Assembly (NCBI RefSeq): GCF_002980575.1
Contig: NZ_PVBS01000002.1
Span: 1,364,001 to 1,428,000, forward strand
Reading direction: 5' to 3'
From: Sphingobacterium gobiense
GTDB lineage: Bacteria > Bacteroidota > Bacteroidia > Sphingobacteriales > Sphingobacteriaceae
Length of the DNA: 64,000 nucleotides
The notes below the pieces were generated by a model. That model did no database searches, was not told where the DNA came from, and saw only the letters and a program-made list of their open reading frames with translations. Positions 45,291 to 55,390 of this stretch are shown piece by piece (within the stretch, counting starts at the first letter, position 1; each line of letters opens with the position of its first letter). Made by a program: the position numbers and the translations under genes.

Positions 45291-46727
45291 TTACAAAGCT
45301 TTATGGGCAAGGTATCCCAGCAATTTAAGATCGCGATCCAATCGCTCATTCCATAATAAACCGTAGTTTAATCGAAGGCAATTTTCATATTGACCTTGCA
45401 ACGTGAAAATTCTGCCCGGCGCAAAACTGATTTTATGCCGCAAGCATTGTTCATATAATGCAATGGTGTCAATGGTTTTTGGTAATTCAACCCAAATAAC
45501 AAACCCACCCTGTGGCCTGCTCGCCATTGTTCCATTAGGGAAATAATCCGAAATGGCCCTTGAAAATTTGAGTAGATTGCCATGGAGGGTATGCCTTAGT
45601 TTGCGGAGGTGGTTCTCATATCGGCCTGTTTCGAGAAACCCGGCAATAACTTCCTGCGTGATGGAAGTCGATGAAATATTGTGGTAGAGCTTCATGCGCC
45701 GTACCTCATCTTTGAACTTTCCCGGAGCAACCCACCCAACCCGGTAACCGGGAGCGAGCGTTTTAGATACCGAACCGCACCACAATACCAGGCCGCTTTC
45801 ATCATAGGTCTTGCAAGATTTTGGACGTTGCTGACCAAAATATACGTCACCATTGAGATCATTCTCAATAAGCGGAACGTTATATTTTTCAAGGAGACGT
45901 ACCGTTTGTTTCTTGTTTTCGTCGGGCATGCAACTGCCCAGTGGATTGCTGAAATTGCTGATAAAGAGACATACATTTATCTTGTTTTTTCTTAGTGCAT
46001 CTTCCAATGCGCTCAGGTCAACACCATGCTGGGGATCTGATGGTAGTTCCAATACTTTGACACCTAACACCTGAGCGAGCTGTAACATGCCGAACGAAAT
46101 AGGACTTTCCATGGCTACCGTATCTCCTTTTTTTGTCAATGCCATCATACAATATGACAGCGCGTTCAGGCAACCGCTCGTGGTGATGATTTCATCATGC
46201 TTGAAATTACACTCCATTGCGAAAGACCATCGGGCAATCTGACGGCGTAACCGCTCATTTCCCTCGGTTTTGTCGTACATGACACCACTACCTTTCAACT
46301 CCCGTGTTGCCATCATCAAACCTTTGTTAAGTTTTGCTATGGGCAATAACTCATTGGCCGGAGCTCCCAACGCGAGCGGTAAATGACCATCTTCTCCCAA
46401 GCTATCATAAATCTTACGCACCAATAATTCACTGTCGGCGTAATTTGCTTCGGATTTGGGGCTGGTTAGCAGGGGAAGCGCGGGAATTTTCGTTTTTGAA
46501 TACCGCACATAATATCCGGACTGTGGTCGGGTCTCAATCAGCATTTTACTCTCTAAATAATAGTATGCACTTAATGCCGTATTTTGACTGACACCATATT
46601 CACGGCATATGGTCCGTAGCGACGGGAGCTTATCACCGGTACGCAACGTCCCGTTCAGGATTTGTTGCTCAATAATTTTAGCGATACGCATATAAGCGAA
46701 CTCTAACTTTTTTTGTATTTTCTTCAT
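45291..46727 (-). CDS. MocR-type GntR regulator with aminotransferase domain
   Basis: A 478-residue fusion: residues 1-75 are a GntR winged helix (TLRTGDKLPSLRTICREYGVSQNTALSAYYYLE), residues about 120-478 a fold type I aminotransferase-like domain with NDLNGDVYF and the PLP lysine in CGSVSKTLAPGYRVGW. MocR proteins sense PLP or amino acids and usually control a divergent gene; here the divergent neighbour is the panE-like gene at 46946. The regulated pathway might thus be pantothenate or a ketoacid reductase. Confidence 0.9.
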   Translation of the reverse strand: MKKIQKKLEFAYMRIAKIIEQQILNGTLRTGDKLPSLRTICREYGVSQNTALSAYYYLESKMLIETRPQSGYYVRYSKTKIPALPLLTSPKSEANYADSELLVRKIYDSLGEDGHLPLALGAPANELLPIAKLNKGLMMATRELKGSGVMYDKTEGNERLRRQIARWSFAMECNFKHDEIITTSGCLNALSYCMMALTKKGDTVAMESPISFGMLQLAQVLGVKVLELPSDPQHGVDLSALEDALRKNKINVCLFISNFSNPLGSCMPDENKKQTVRLLEKYNVPLIENDLNGDVYFGQQRPKSCKTYDESGLVLWCGSVSKTLAPGYRVGWVAPGKFKDEVRRMKLYHNISSTSITQEVIAGFLETGRYENHLRKLRHTLHGNLLKFSRAISDYFPNGTMASRPQGGFVIWVELPKTIDTIALYEQCLRHKISFAPGRIFTLQGQYENCLRLNYGLLWNERLDRDLKLLGYLAHKAL

Positions 46728-46945
46728 TCTTATATTCTAACTGCTACCAATAAAAATAATAAAACTGCATCTGCTATCATAAAAATATATTGCCGAATTT
46801 TGTTTGACAAGATGAATTTAAAATTATGGGACACTGTAAGATTAAACCGGGATTTCATCGGATGGATTTAGGGAGCATCCACTAATTTATCTCCAAAGAA
46901 AAATCGTTCAAGATATATGTATCGCACACCTATAAAAAACAAGTA

Positions 46946-47908
46946 ATGATGGACTTCTATCACAAGTACATATTTATCATAGGTTCAGGTGCTATTGGCA
47001 AAGCACTCGCTATCTTCCTTTCTCAAGCAGGTAGAAAAGTTACCATGATAAGAGGAAGCGTAGATGACGGTCGTACAATAACCCGCCGTTTCGCTGTCGA
47101 AATAGAAAACGGCGTTATGCACAAGGCAGATGTTGAGGTTGCAACATTGAATTCCTTTTCCCAGATTGACGGTATTGTTGTTCTCGCAACCAAATCTTTT
47201 GGGAATGAAAAACTGGCTGGTGCATTAAACTCAAAAATAGGCGACTCACCCATCGTACTTCTACAAAACGGCTTGGGCATCGAGCAACCGTTTTTGGAGC
47301 GTGGATACCAGCAGGTATACCGTTGCGTTCTCTTTGTAACAAGTCAGTCGATTGATGAAGTTGTTGTTCGGTTTAAGCCTGTGACAACTTGCCCTGTGGG
47401 AATAGAGCATGGAGATGAAGAGCAACTCAACAATATCGTGGGCCATCTAAATACCCCCGATTTTGGATTTATGAGTGAAGTACATATCCAGCATATCATA
47501 TGGAAAAAAGCAATCATCAATTGCGTGTTCAATTCGGTTTGCTCGTTATTGGAAATTGACAATGGCATCTTCCACAGAAATCCTGATGCGTTGAAAATTG
47601 CCCGTAGGGTAATCGCCGAATGCACAACTATCGCGCATGCAAAAGGAATAGCCATTCAGCCTGATGACGTAGAGCACGGTCTGGTTCAAATAAGCCGGTT
47701 GTCTGATGGGCAAGCGATATCGACCTTACAAGATATACGGCGCAATAACAGAACTGAAATAGAAACTTTAAACGCTGAAATAGTGAGGATAGCGGAACAA
47801 ATACATCAGCAGGATGCCGTTAGGGAGATAAGGTTATTAGGTGAACTCACGAAAATAAAATCTGAGCTCTCGCTTAATTTGTTGTCAGAGCGTAAAATAC
47901 TGATATAG
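46946..47908 (+). CDS. Ketopantoate reductase-like (PanE/ApbA family) protein
   Basis: A 320-residue NAD(P)-dependent reductase. The nucleotide motif is IIGSGAIGKALA at the start (GxGxxG), followed by LLQNGLG, and a C-terminal helical domain with WKKAIINCVFNSVCSLLEIDNG, whose Lys and Asn match the PanE active site, and the ends NRTEIETLNAEIVRIA. It would reduce 2-dehydropantoate or a related 2-keto acid. Gene starts 219 bp from the divergent MocR gene and is 27 bp from the SDR gene; likely an operon. Confidence 0.85.
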   Translation: MMDFYHKYIFIIGSGAIGKALAIFLSQAGRKVTMIRGSVDDGRTITRRFAVEIENGVMHKADVEVATLNSFSQIDGIVVLATKSFGNEKLAGALNSKIGDSPIVLLQNGLGIEQPFLERGYQQVYRCVLFVTSQSIDEVVVRFKPVTTCPVGIEHGDEEQLNNIVGHLNTPDFGFMSEVHIQHIIWKKAIINCVFNSVCSLLEIDNGIFHRNPDALKIARRVIAECTTIAHAKGIAIQPDDVEHGLVQISRLSDGQAISTLQDIRRNNRTEIETLNAEIVRIAEQIHQQDAVREIRLLGELTKIKSELSLNLLSERKILI

Positions 47909-47935
47909 AATTTAAGAACAATAAAGATACTTATA

Positions 47936-48679
47936 ATGAAAACAATGATAATAACAGGCGCCAGCCGGGGAATAGGTGCGGCCACAGCATTCCTTGCCGC
48001 TAAAAATGGTTATGCCGTAGCAGTAAATTATAAAAAGAACAAAGCAGCAGCCGACGATGTAGTTAATCGAATTGTATCGCAAGGAGGAAAAGCCGTCGCC
48101 ATTCAAGCCGATGTTTCCATGCAGGATGAGATTGTTCGTTTATTTTCCGAAGTGGATAGGCATTTTGGAAAGCTTCATTGTCTGATCAACAACGCCGCAA
48201 TACTCGAGCATCAGAAGAAATTCGTCGATCTTGATTATAAAAGATTGCAACGGATGTTCAGCGCCAATGTGATGGGGCCGTTTCTGTGCAGCCAAGAAGC
48301 CATCAAACGCATGTCGTCAACGTATGGCGGTGAAGGCGGAACCATTGTCAATGTTTCCTCCATTGCTTCCAGGACCGGGGCACCTTTTGAATACACCGAT
48401 TATGCTGCCACAAAAGGAGCGTTAGATACCTTAACGATCGGGTTATCGAAAGAATTAGCGGACGAGCATATCCGGGTAAATGCTGTTCGTCCCGCATTCA
48501 TCCACACCGACATCCATGCCGATGGCGGTGAGCCCGACAGGATCGATCGGATACAAAGTACTATTCCGCTTAAACGCGGTGGTTTGGCGGATGAGGTTGC
48601 AGAAGCTATTTTGTGGCTCGCATCGGATAAATCATCCTATTCGACGGGAATTTTCATTGATGTGACAGGTGGACGTTAA
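47936..48679 (+). CDS. SDR-family oxidoreductase
   Basis: A 247-residue short-chain dehydrogenase: TGASRGIGAATA at residue 7-18 (TGxxxGIG), the NNAA motif, the Ser of VSSIASRTG and the catalytic YAATK. The Lys/Arg pattern after beta 2 (NYKKNK) suggests NADP(H). Presumably cytosolic reductase acting on a ketone or sugar; substrate unknown. Lies between the panE-like and a membrane protein gene, all on the plus strand with gaps of 27-33 bp, and is probably part of the MocR-controlled unit. Confidence 0.88.
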   Translation: MKTMIITGASRGIGAATAFLAAKNGYAVAVNYKKNKAAADDVVNRIVSQGGKAVAIQADVSMQDEIVRLFSEVDRHFGKLHCLINNAAILEHQKKFVDLDYKRLQRMFSANVMGPFLCSQEAIKRMSSTYGGEGGTIVNVSSIASRTGAPFEYTDYAATKGALDTLTIGLSKELADEHIRVNAVRPAFIHTDIHADGGEPDRIDRIQSTIPLKRGGLADEVAEAILWLASDKSSYSTGIFIDVTGGR

Positions 48680-48712
48680 CTTTTCCGAATCAAGAAGTAA
48701 ATAAAAAATTGC

Positions 48713-49258
48713 ATGAAAAATAGAGTCGTAAATATTCCAAAACCGTTATGGAAGTTACATGGAAAGCAAACTTACAAACAGGATTTAGTAATGACTTACC
48801 TCATTGCCGTAATCGTAATGCTGGTGAACTTAAAAGCAGGCAGTGAATTGGTATTATGGAAAGTGATCGTTGTGGCTATTTTGTCAATGGATATCGGTGG
48901 CGGAGTAGTCAGTAATTTCACGAGAGGTACGATAAATTACTATCGGGAATCGAAACTATCTCCTTATCTTTTTGTATGGTTTCATTTATTACAAGCATTT
49001 GCTTTAGCTTTTATTTATCAGGTTTCTTTTTTCCCAATTTCATTAGCCATGATAACAGCTATGATTGGCGCAAGTGTCGCGATAGCATTCCATAGAACAG
49101 CTATGCAGCGGCAAATCAGTGTGTTTTTCTTTGCATTAGTTGTGTTACTGTTAAGCCTCTTTCCCGAAGTCCCTATCCCGGCTAAAACTTTGACTTTGCT
49201 GATGTCATTCAAATTGCTGGCGGGATTTTCAGCGCACTATGGTAAACCAATTGAGTAA
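48713..49258 (+). CDS. Uncharacterised membrane protein
   Basis: A 181-residue integral membrane protein with about five predicted helices (roughly 29-46, 50-66, 88-105, 109-126, 135-152). No family is recognised. The segment DIGGGVVSNFTRGT in the loop after helix 2 is conspicuous. It lies 33 bp after the SDR gene; a short open frame after its stop to 49426 (with KESLNKIKKGG) may be remnant coding sequence. Confidence 0.6.
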   Translation: MKNRVVNIPKPLWKLHGKQTYKQDLVMTYLIAVIVMLVNLKAGSELVLWKVIVVAILSMDIGGGVVSNFTRGTINYYRESKLSPYLFVWFHLLQAFALAFIYQVSFFPISLAMITAMIGASVAIAFHRTAMQRQISVFFFALVVLLLSLFPEVPIPAKTLTLLMSFKLLAGFSAHYGKPIE

Positions 49259-49429
49259 TAGTTATATAGATATTATCAAATAAATGAACTGGTTATACAA
49301 CGAGTTTCACAAATAGGCAAACACTCTCCATCGCCCGAAATAAGTCTGCACAATATAATGAAAGAAAGTTTGAACAAGATAAAGAAAGGAGGCATTTCAC
49401 CGACGATCTTTAGAAAATTACAATGAGAT

Positions 49430-49732
49430 ATGATTAAGATTCAGGAAAAACAAGCTATTGAAAAGTTGGTACAATCGGGTAAGGAATTTATCTCCCTGCT
49501 TGACGTAAACAATCTTTCAGTCGAAATTTACGAACCCCACCTTGTGGATAAGCAAAAACCACACGACCGGGATGAATTTTATGTTATCATCGCCGGCTCA
49601 GGCATTTTTGAATTGGATGGCGAAACTACTCCTTTTCGACAAGGAGACTTCTTGTTTGTCCCGGCATTTGTAGCACATCGATTTGTCGAGTTTTCAGCAG
49701 ACTTTATAACTTGGGTCTTTTTTATAAAGTAG
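49430..49732 (+). CDS. Small cupin protein
   Basis: A 100-residue single-domain cupin. Motif 1 reads PHDRDEFYVIIAGSG with Glu and Asp in place of some His, motif 2 reads GDFLFVPAFVAHRFV; the metal ligands of both motifs look mostly present. No partner domain. It could be an enzyme or a sensor. It follows the membrane protein gene by 171 bp. Confidence 0.75.
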   Translation: MIKIQEKQAIEKLVQSGKEFISLLDVNNLSVEIYEPHLVDKQKPHDRDEFYVIIAGSGIFELDGETTPFRQGDFLFVPAFVAHRFVEFSADFITWVFFIK

Positions 49733-49869
49733 CTATGCTATGTTAAAGAGCAATAAGTTTAAAAGCTTCCGTGGATAGTAAAAAGAAAACGGCGAGACTT
49801 CCGGCTAGATCTAAGCTAGAATCTAATGAAAGTAGTAAAATATACCATCAGAGCTGCCGGAAGCACTGT

Positions 49870-50103
49870 CTAGGACTTTCGGTAATGGATTCCAATAGAA
49901 ATCCCCAGCCCCACTAATGTCATCCACGCGATAGCTATATTCTCTCTTCCTTTCAAAATGGGTACGATATCCCATGGTTTTTCATGGATATAGGTGGCTT
50001 CCGCCCAACCGCCCCCCTTTTCTCCTGTTTGGCCTTTTTCCGTCGGGGGACTGCTGTTATTGAGCGATAAACGGACTAATTTTTATTTTTCTATGTTTTG
50101 CAT
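49870..50103 (-). pseudogene. Small ORF with an in-frame TAA near its start
   Basis: On the minus strand MQNIEK is followed by TAA at codon 7 (50085-50083) and the same frame then runs open for 70 codons: KLVRLSLNNSSPPTEKGQ, then EKGGGWAEATYIHEKPWDI and a hydrophobic ENIAIAWMTLVGLGISIGI ending at TAG 49870. One C-terminal membrane helix is likely. The frame looks coding in spite of the stop; identity unknown. The rest of the gap up to 50166 has no other gene. Confidence 0.45.
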
Positions 50104-50166
50104 ATTCTTATTATTGTTTTATATTATACCGTTATAAGCTTTTAATACTAACTAGAACGTTTGATA

Positions 50167-51453
50167 ATGAAGAAAATATTCCTGTTGCTTTATACCATTT
50201 TTAGCGTAACATTGCTATTTTCCCAAGAGAAGGCCGTTATTGAATTACAAAAAATGGATGGCTATGGTCCTCATGGAAAGACCTCGTTCGGCATAGGTGA
50301 AAAACATGATAGCAAACGAAAAGAATTATATCCCGCCGTTAAAAATATTCCCGAAAACTGGAACGATGTTCGAGAATATTACTATGAATTAAATCCAAAG
50401 CAGTTAATCTACCAATCCGTACATCGATTGGATACGATGAGCTCAAGTCTAGCCAAACTACTGGAAACGGAGGAGATGGACCTAAAAGACTCGGTGAATT
50501 ACACGGAAGAACCTCTGGCTTGCGGGATTAATATTGTAGTAGGAAGAGATAGTCTGGGAATGCATTATATAATTGATAGAAATCAGAATAACGATTTTGG
50601 CGATGACGTGGTGAGGTCTCTTGTTGGAAGAAATACTTCATCCTCGGTACCAAATAATCCAGACTATGTTTTTTATCAATACTGGTACGAAGGCAAAGTT
50701 CATAACGACACCTTAATTATTTCCCTATCGGAGATTAATAACAACGTCTTTTTTTCTTTCCCGCAATTTTATCTATCAACTTTAAAATACCAAGACAATA
50801 CATATTATTTCTGTAAGAATATCATGGGCAGAGGTGCTTTCGTTGTGCCTGCTATCCCTTATTTTTCGGCGTTACCTCCAGAGAGGAGAGTTTTAGAAGG
50901 ACAATATTTTAATTTGGGTGAGGATACGTTCAAGCTATCCCGCATTTTGTATGACGGGAAATTTATAGAGATCGAAGGCGCCGCTATTTTGACTGATACC
51001 ATCAAGACAGTAAAAGAGAATCGAAATATTCATCAAGCTTCCGATCAAGCAGGGTTTTTAGCTCCTGCACTATCCGGACGAGATGTCTTAAACGGTGATC
51101 TGTGGACGTTGGATAGTGTGGATAAGGACAAACTGATTTTTATTTACTTTTGGAGTACGACATGTGGTCCGTGTTTACAAGATTTACCAAATCTCACACG
51201 CATTGCGAATAAATATAACGATAAGGTAGAATTTGTAGGAATCTGCGATGTAAGAACTGATCTCAACACGGTGTTGAATAAGCATAACATAAATTGGCCA
51301 ATGATTAAACTTCAAGATGCTGAAACGGAAGTAAACAAATACAATATATACAAATATCCATCATCATATTTGCTAAACAGCGAGCGGGTCATTCAGCGGG
51401 TAGATATGAGGTCAGCGCAGTTAGAGGAGTTTATAATAGAGAATATTCTTTAA
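50167..51453 (+). CDS. TlpA-like thioredoxin-fold protein
   Basis: About 428 residues from ATG 50167 (TTG at 50161 is also in frame). Signal peptide MKKIFLLLYTIFSVTLLFSQ, a beta-rich N-terminal part of unknown function (about 25-290), then a thioredoxin/AhpC-TSA domain (about 295-428) with the redox motif CGPC at Cys333 and Cys336 and the cis-proline segment YKYPSSYLL. It is of the TlpA/ResA type found in Bacteroidota, secreted to the periplasm to keep thiols reduced. The next gene is 20 bp downstream. Confidence 0.85.
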   Translation: MKKIFLLLYTIFSVTLLFSQEKAVIELQKMDGYGPHGKTSFGIGEKHDSKRKELYPAVKNIPENWNDVREYYYELNPKQLIYQSVHRLDTMSSSLAKLLETEEMDLKDSVNYTEEPLACGINIVVGRDSLGMHYIIDRNQNNDFGDDVVRSLVGRNTSSSVPNNPDYVFYQYWYEGKVHNDTLIISLSEINNNVFFSFPQFYLSTLKYQDNTYYFCKNIMGRGAFVVPAIPYFSALPPERRVLEGQYFNLGEDTFKLSRILYDGKFIEIEGAAILTDTIKTVKENRNIHQASDQAGFLAPALSGRDVLNGDLWTLDSVDKDKLIFIYFWSTTCGPCLQDLPNLTRIANKYNDKVEFVGICDVRTDLNTVLNKHNINWPMIKLQDAETEVNKYNIYKYPSSYLLNSERVIQRVDMRSAQLEEFIIENIL

Positions 51454-51473
51454 ATATTGGTTGGTAGGTGAAA

Positions 51474-52019
51474 ATGGAAGCAAATACTAAAACTATTCAC
51501 ATTTCAAAGAAAGAAAAAAATGCGCTGGTATTACGAATAATACTTATATGGTTCTTCATGTATTTTCCATTTATAAACTTTGTTGAAGATTACCTTTTGC
51601 TTTCAAAACCGATTGGAGTGGCATTTTTTATTTTGTTGCTGATTATTACTTATGCAATTGTATCGTTATTTCTGCTTATTTCGAGATTGTTTTCTAGCTG
51701 GGTAATTAAAATTTCGCCGGAAGGGGTTAAGGTAAAGTTTTTTTTGGGGACACATTTCTTTAGCTATCCTGAAATTAAGAGTGTAACTCTGTCCTATCCG
51801 AGCGCGAGACGTCGAGCGTTGCAATTTACTCTATCAAAAAAAGCGGATTTATCAGGAATCTTTAAGCCGATAAGAAAGCTGTGTATTAAGAAAGACGGAA
51901 ACGGGAATCCCTATATACTGCTAGGTTTGACTGGTCTTGATGTAGATGCCGAATCTTTGATGAATTTAATAGTTTCCTCCTTGCAGAATAGTGAATCATC
52001 GATTGATAATAATATTTGA
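51474..52019 (+). CDS. Two-helix membrane protein of unknown function
   Basis: About 181 residues from ATG 51474 (GTG 51468 also in frame). Two hydrophobic helices (about 24-44 and 54-80) are followed by a basic PH-like region (SPEGVKVKFFLGTHFF, YPEIKSVTL). The layout resembles bacterial PH-domain membrane proteins, but no name can be given. Separated from the TlpA-like gene by 20 bp, so co-transcription is likely. Confidence 0.55.
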   Translation: MEANTKTIHISKKEKNALVLRIILIWFFMYFPFINFVEDYLLLSKPIGVAFFILLLIITYAIVSLFLLISRLFSSWVIKISPEGVKVKFFLGTHFFSYPEIKSVTLSYPSARRRALQFTLSKKADLSGIFKPIRKLCIKKDGNGNPYILLGLTGLDVDAESLMNLIVSSLQNSESSIDNNI

Positions 52020-52215
52020 AAAAATAAACCGATTTTAAGTTTTTTTGACATTTCGAGCAATGTGGAAGAGCGGTCAAAGAATGAACTGTTTAAGTGAAAA
52101 GGAGGTTATAGTGATGCTTATGGTGGTGTATGGACAAAAGAAATTGATCAAGTATACTTGAAAAGCACTTTACTGGAAAGGAAGTAATTAGAAACCGATA
52201 TTCCGCTTATTTCTC

Positions 52216-54654
52216 CTATTGAATCCTTCCACTTTCACTTTCTAATGCTGATTTTCTCGTACGCTGAGAGCTTGGTTGACCTTTACTAAATTTATAGCTG
52301 AAACTTAATCTGACCTGTCTGGACTCAAAATATCCATAATTACTCGATTGAAATCCAGGAAAACTTTGGTTGCTCCTGCTCTGGTTTCCTTTATATATGT
52401 CATTTACGGCTATCCTCAGCGACGCTTTATCACCTAATAATGCTTTTTGGAGTCCGACATCTACTTGACTAATCGCCCTACTGAAAATATTTGCTCCGCT
52501 TAACCTTTTTGAATTATAGGAAGCCGAGATCTCGCCTTTCATTTTAAATGGTAATCGAAAGGATTGTAAAAGACTTAATCGACCAGCAAATTGTTGTAAG
52601 CTTAGATTCCTGTATTCATCGAATGACACATCATTTTGGATATAATATAGCAGACCGTTGAATGAAAGGTCCCACCATGATTTTGGTGAAAAATTCTGCG
52701 TCAGAGCTAATGACCAATGCTTTTGATTGCCAACATTTCTGTTGACCATAACTATTTTTTCTGTCTCGAGCGTGTCGGTCACTTTGGCATTAAACTGATC
52801 GGAGTAAGCAAAGTTAAAAGTAACGACAGTTGAATTACTGCGAGAATACAATAATGTGAGACGATGGGTCAGTTCTGGATTTAGAAAAGGATTTCCTTGC
52901 CAAAACGACAGTTCATCAAGCATATATATAAATGGATTCAAGTCTTGATAAGCGGGTCGTTCAATTCTTTTTGCGTAAGACAAAGATAGGTTTTGATTCT
53001 CTCCGGGCGTCGTAGTTATAGAGAAAAATGGAAAAAGATTAGTGAAATTTCTCTTTATTTGATTGTCTCTGTCCTGACCATCTTCCTTATAGAATAAAAG
53101 TCCCTCTGAATCGGCAATCTCCAATCGTAAGCCCGCCTGAAAAGACCACTTATTGATTGCACGCCTGTAATCCAAGTAGGCACTTGAAATCCTTTCGTCA
53201 AACTGGAAGTCATTTGACCGGCGGTTGTCCAGACTATCCACAGTCGGAATAACATGAAAAAATCTAGCGTCATTGGCAGAACCAACTTGGGAATATTTGG
53301 CCCCAGCTTCGAAAGTTCCCTCCCATAGTTTTGCTGAATAGTCTATCTTGATTCCCTTCATATCAATGTCAATTCTGTTCAGGGTACGATATAGGTTGTC
53401 CTGGGTTATTTGTCCGTGTGCATCTCTATATGTATTGGATTGGAGGTTTTTGTTCCATTTGTCAAATAATCCATAATCAGCATCAATATTTAAAATGTGT
53501 CCGAGCGTGTCTTCATATCTATAATTTAGGTTAAAGTTATACCGACTGGTACCCTGTCCGTAATAATCGTTCACGGCATCCAAAGTTTCTTCAATGGAAG
53601 GGGAGGACAGTGTACTGATCTCCGTTCGGGTGTCAGTGATGCCTCCGCCAAAAATAAAGTTGCCATTTGCAAGAAAACCAATCGCGTTTTTATCGTTAAG
53701 TAAATAGTCTATGCCAAATCGAGCTGACATTTTTTGTCTCTTATCAACATCGTCGGTGTGGCTGTTATAGGATCTCCCATTCTGCGATCTGTTAGAGCCG
53801 TAAAGATAATTGTAGTTTCCAAGTGTATGGTTATAGCTCCCAAACACATTCAATTTATCCACGCTATAGTTCACAGCCATATTTTGTAGCTGTTTAGGGC
53901 TAATACCGTACGCTACGGTACTTGTTACATTTCCATTTAAGCCTTTAATTTGGTTTTTCTTTGTTTTGATGTTTATAATACCAGCCGAACCCGATGCGTC
54001 GAACTTTGCCGTGGGACTATTGATGACCTCAATGGATTTGAGGTCATTAGACGAAAGAGACTTAAGCAAATCGGTAAGTTCCCTGCCGGAAAGATATGTT
54101 TGTCTTCCGTCTAACAATACCTGAACACCTCCTTTGCCGTTCAGTGTAATTGTGCTTTCGTTTTCGACATATACACCGGGGGCCCGTTTCAGCGCTTCCA
54201 AGGCGGAAACATCCTGTTCTCCGATCGAGTTTTCCACGTTATAGGTTATCGTGCCGCCATTGACTTCGATAAGGTTTGGCTTTGCTGTAACTTCTACCGC
54301 TGTTAGTACGTTGTCCAGTTCTAATAGCTGAATTGTGCCGAGGTCATTTTTTTGTGTCTCCCTTATCAAACTTTGATATTCTTTATATCCTAAATGCTGT
54401 ACCTTTATTGTAGGGTCGTCGATGATTTTATTGTACCTTAAGATGAACGAACCCATACTATCTGTTACAGCGGTTGAAACGAGCTTCTGTTCTTTATCAT
54501 TTAGAATGACGGTGGCAGAACCAATTGGTTGCAAATCCTTATTGACTATCTTTCCGGTAAGTTCGTAGCTAAACTCTTGGCTAAAAGCAACTGCCCATAG
54601 GAAAGAGCAAAATGCGATCGATATAGATCGGGATAAAATTTTACTTGAGATCAT
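52216..54654 (-). CDS. TonB-receptor-like outer membrane beta-barrel protein
   Basis: An 812-residue outer membrane protein of the OMP_b-brl_3 group common in Bacteroidota: signal peptide (about 1-25), CarboxypepD_reg-like domain (ELTGKIVNKDLQPIGSATVILND to QHLGYKEY), a plug domain (LEALKRAPGVYVENES, VQVLLDGRQTYLSGREL, EVINSPTAKFDASGSAGIINI) and a barrel ending RLSFSYKFSKG. The C-terminus carries a hydrophilic tail of about 20 residues past the last strand. Substrate unknown; it may take up peptides or siderophores. Single gene, likely preceded by the small protein at 54731. Confidence 0.87.
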   Translation of the reverse strand: MISSKILSRSISIAFCSFLWAVAFSQEFSYELTGKIVNKDLQPIGSATVILNDKEQKLVSTAVTDSMGSFILRYNKIIDDPTIKVQHLGYKEYQSLIRETQKNDLGTIQLLELDNVLTAVEVTAKPNLIEVNGGTITYNVENSIGEQDVSALEALKRAPGVYVENESTITLNGKGGVQVLLDGRQTYLSGRELTDLLKSLSSNDLKSIEVINSPTAKFDASGSAGIINIKTKKNQIKGLNGNVTSTVAYGISPKQLQNMAVNYSVDKLNVFGSYNHTLGNYNYLYGSNRSQNGRSYNSHTDDVDKRQKMSARFGIDYLLNDKNAIGFLANGNFIFGGGITDTRTEISTLSSPSIEETLDAVNDYYGQGTSRYNFNLNYRYEDTLGHILNIDADYGLFDKWNKNLQSNTYRDAHGQITQDNLYRTLNRIDIDMKGIKIDYSAKLWEGTFEAGAKYSQVGSANDARFFHVIPTVDSLDNRRSNDFQFDERISSAYLDYRRAINKWSFQAGLRLEIADSEGLLFYKEDGQDRDNQIKRNFTNLFPFFSITTTPGENQNLSLSYAKRIERPAYQDLNPFIYMLDELSFWQGNPFLNPELTHRLTLLYSRSNSTVVTFNFAYSDQFNAKVTDTLETEKIVMVNRNVGNQKHWSLALTQNFSPKSWWDLSFNGLLYYIQNDVSFDEYRNLSLQQFAGRLSLLQSFRLPFKMKGEISASYNSKRLSGANIFSRAISQVDVGLQKALLGDKASLRIAVNDIYKGNQSRSNQSFPGFQSSNYGYFESRQVRLSFSYKFSKGQPSSQRTRKSALESESGRIQ

Positions 54655-54730
54655 CTTTAACTTTCTCCAACAGTATTCGCTTATTTTGCAATGTCATCAT
54701 ATTAGGGGGGATATAATCTTAAAATCTATT

Positions 54731-54943
54731 CTATTCGTATATTAAATATTTTTCACGGATGTCTTCCTCACTCATGCCGGAGATTACTTGTTTTTCTAAT
54801 AAGGGACCTCCAGCCAATTTATCGAAAACTACAATTTCTTTGCTTTGCTTGTTATCAAAAAATATTTCTTTATTGGGAACCTTGCTGTAGGTCTCTATTA
54901 ACCATGAAAGATTTATTTTCTTGGAATCTCTTATTCTCTTCAA
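54731..54943 (-). CDS. Small uncharacterised protein
   Basis: A 70-residue soluble, charged protein starting MKRIRDSKKINLSWLIETYS with no signal peptide. Lies 76 bp upstream of the barrel gene on the same strand. It is not recognised. It could be a short regulator, or the tail of a longer lost protein; the segment VVFDKLAGGPLLEKQ has a compact-domain look. Confidence 0.35.
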   Translation of the reverse strand: MKRIRDSKKINLSWLIETYSKVPNKEIFFDNKQSKEIVVFDKLAGGPLLEKQVISGMSEEDIREKYLIYE

Positions 54944-55390
54944 CAGAATGATTTTCTTGTTTTCATAATAAATACATTATAAATAAGCTATCGATGTTCC
55001 AAGATGGATCTATTAAGTTTATAGATGGTCAAGAGCTCCGTATTCAGAACTGACATAGACTATTCTCAATTATAATGTAAGGATATGAATAAAAAACTGA
55101 ATACGCAATAAAACGCAAAAACTATCTGAAAATAGAGATTTTTGACGCTTAGGATTCTTTAGGGTATATCTAACTACATTTTATCAAGCGTGAATGCATG
55201 TTTTTGTGATAAATCTTGCATAAAGATGCATTGAGGTCAACGTTTGATTCTATAAATATTTAGCAGCTGAAATTATATCTAAATTCTTTTTGAGGGATGC
55301 TACCGATATTTCCTTATGTTCCTGAATAAATATGTTTACTGGAGAATGGGTGTCTCTGTAGCTGATATAGCTTTCTTAAGCTAGCTATAG

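Noticed and set aside
49799..49862. Inverted repeat CTTCCGGC ... GCCGGAAG.
   Set aside because: The arms are 8 bp with about 45 bases between; too loose for a terminator and no other support for a function.
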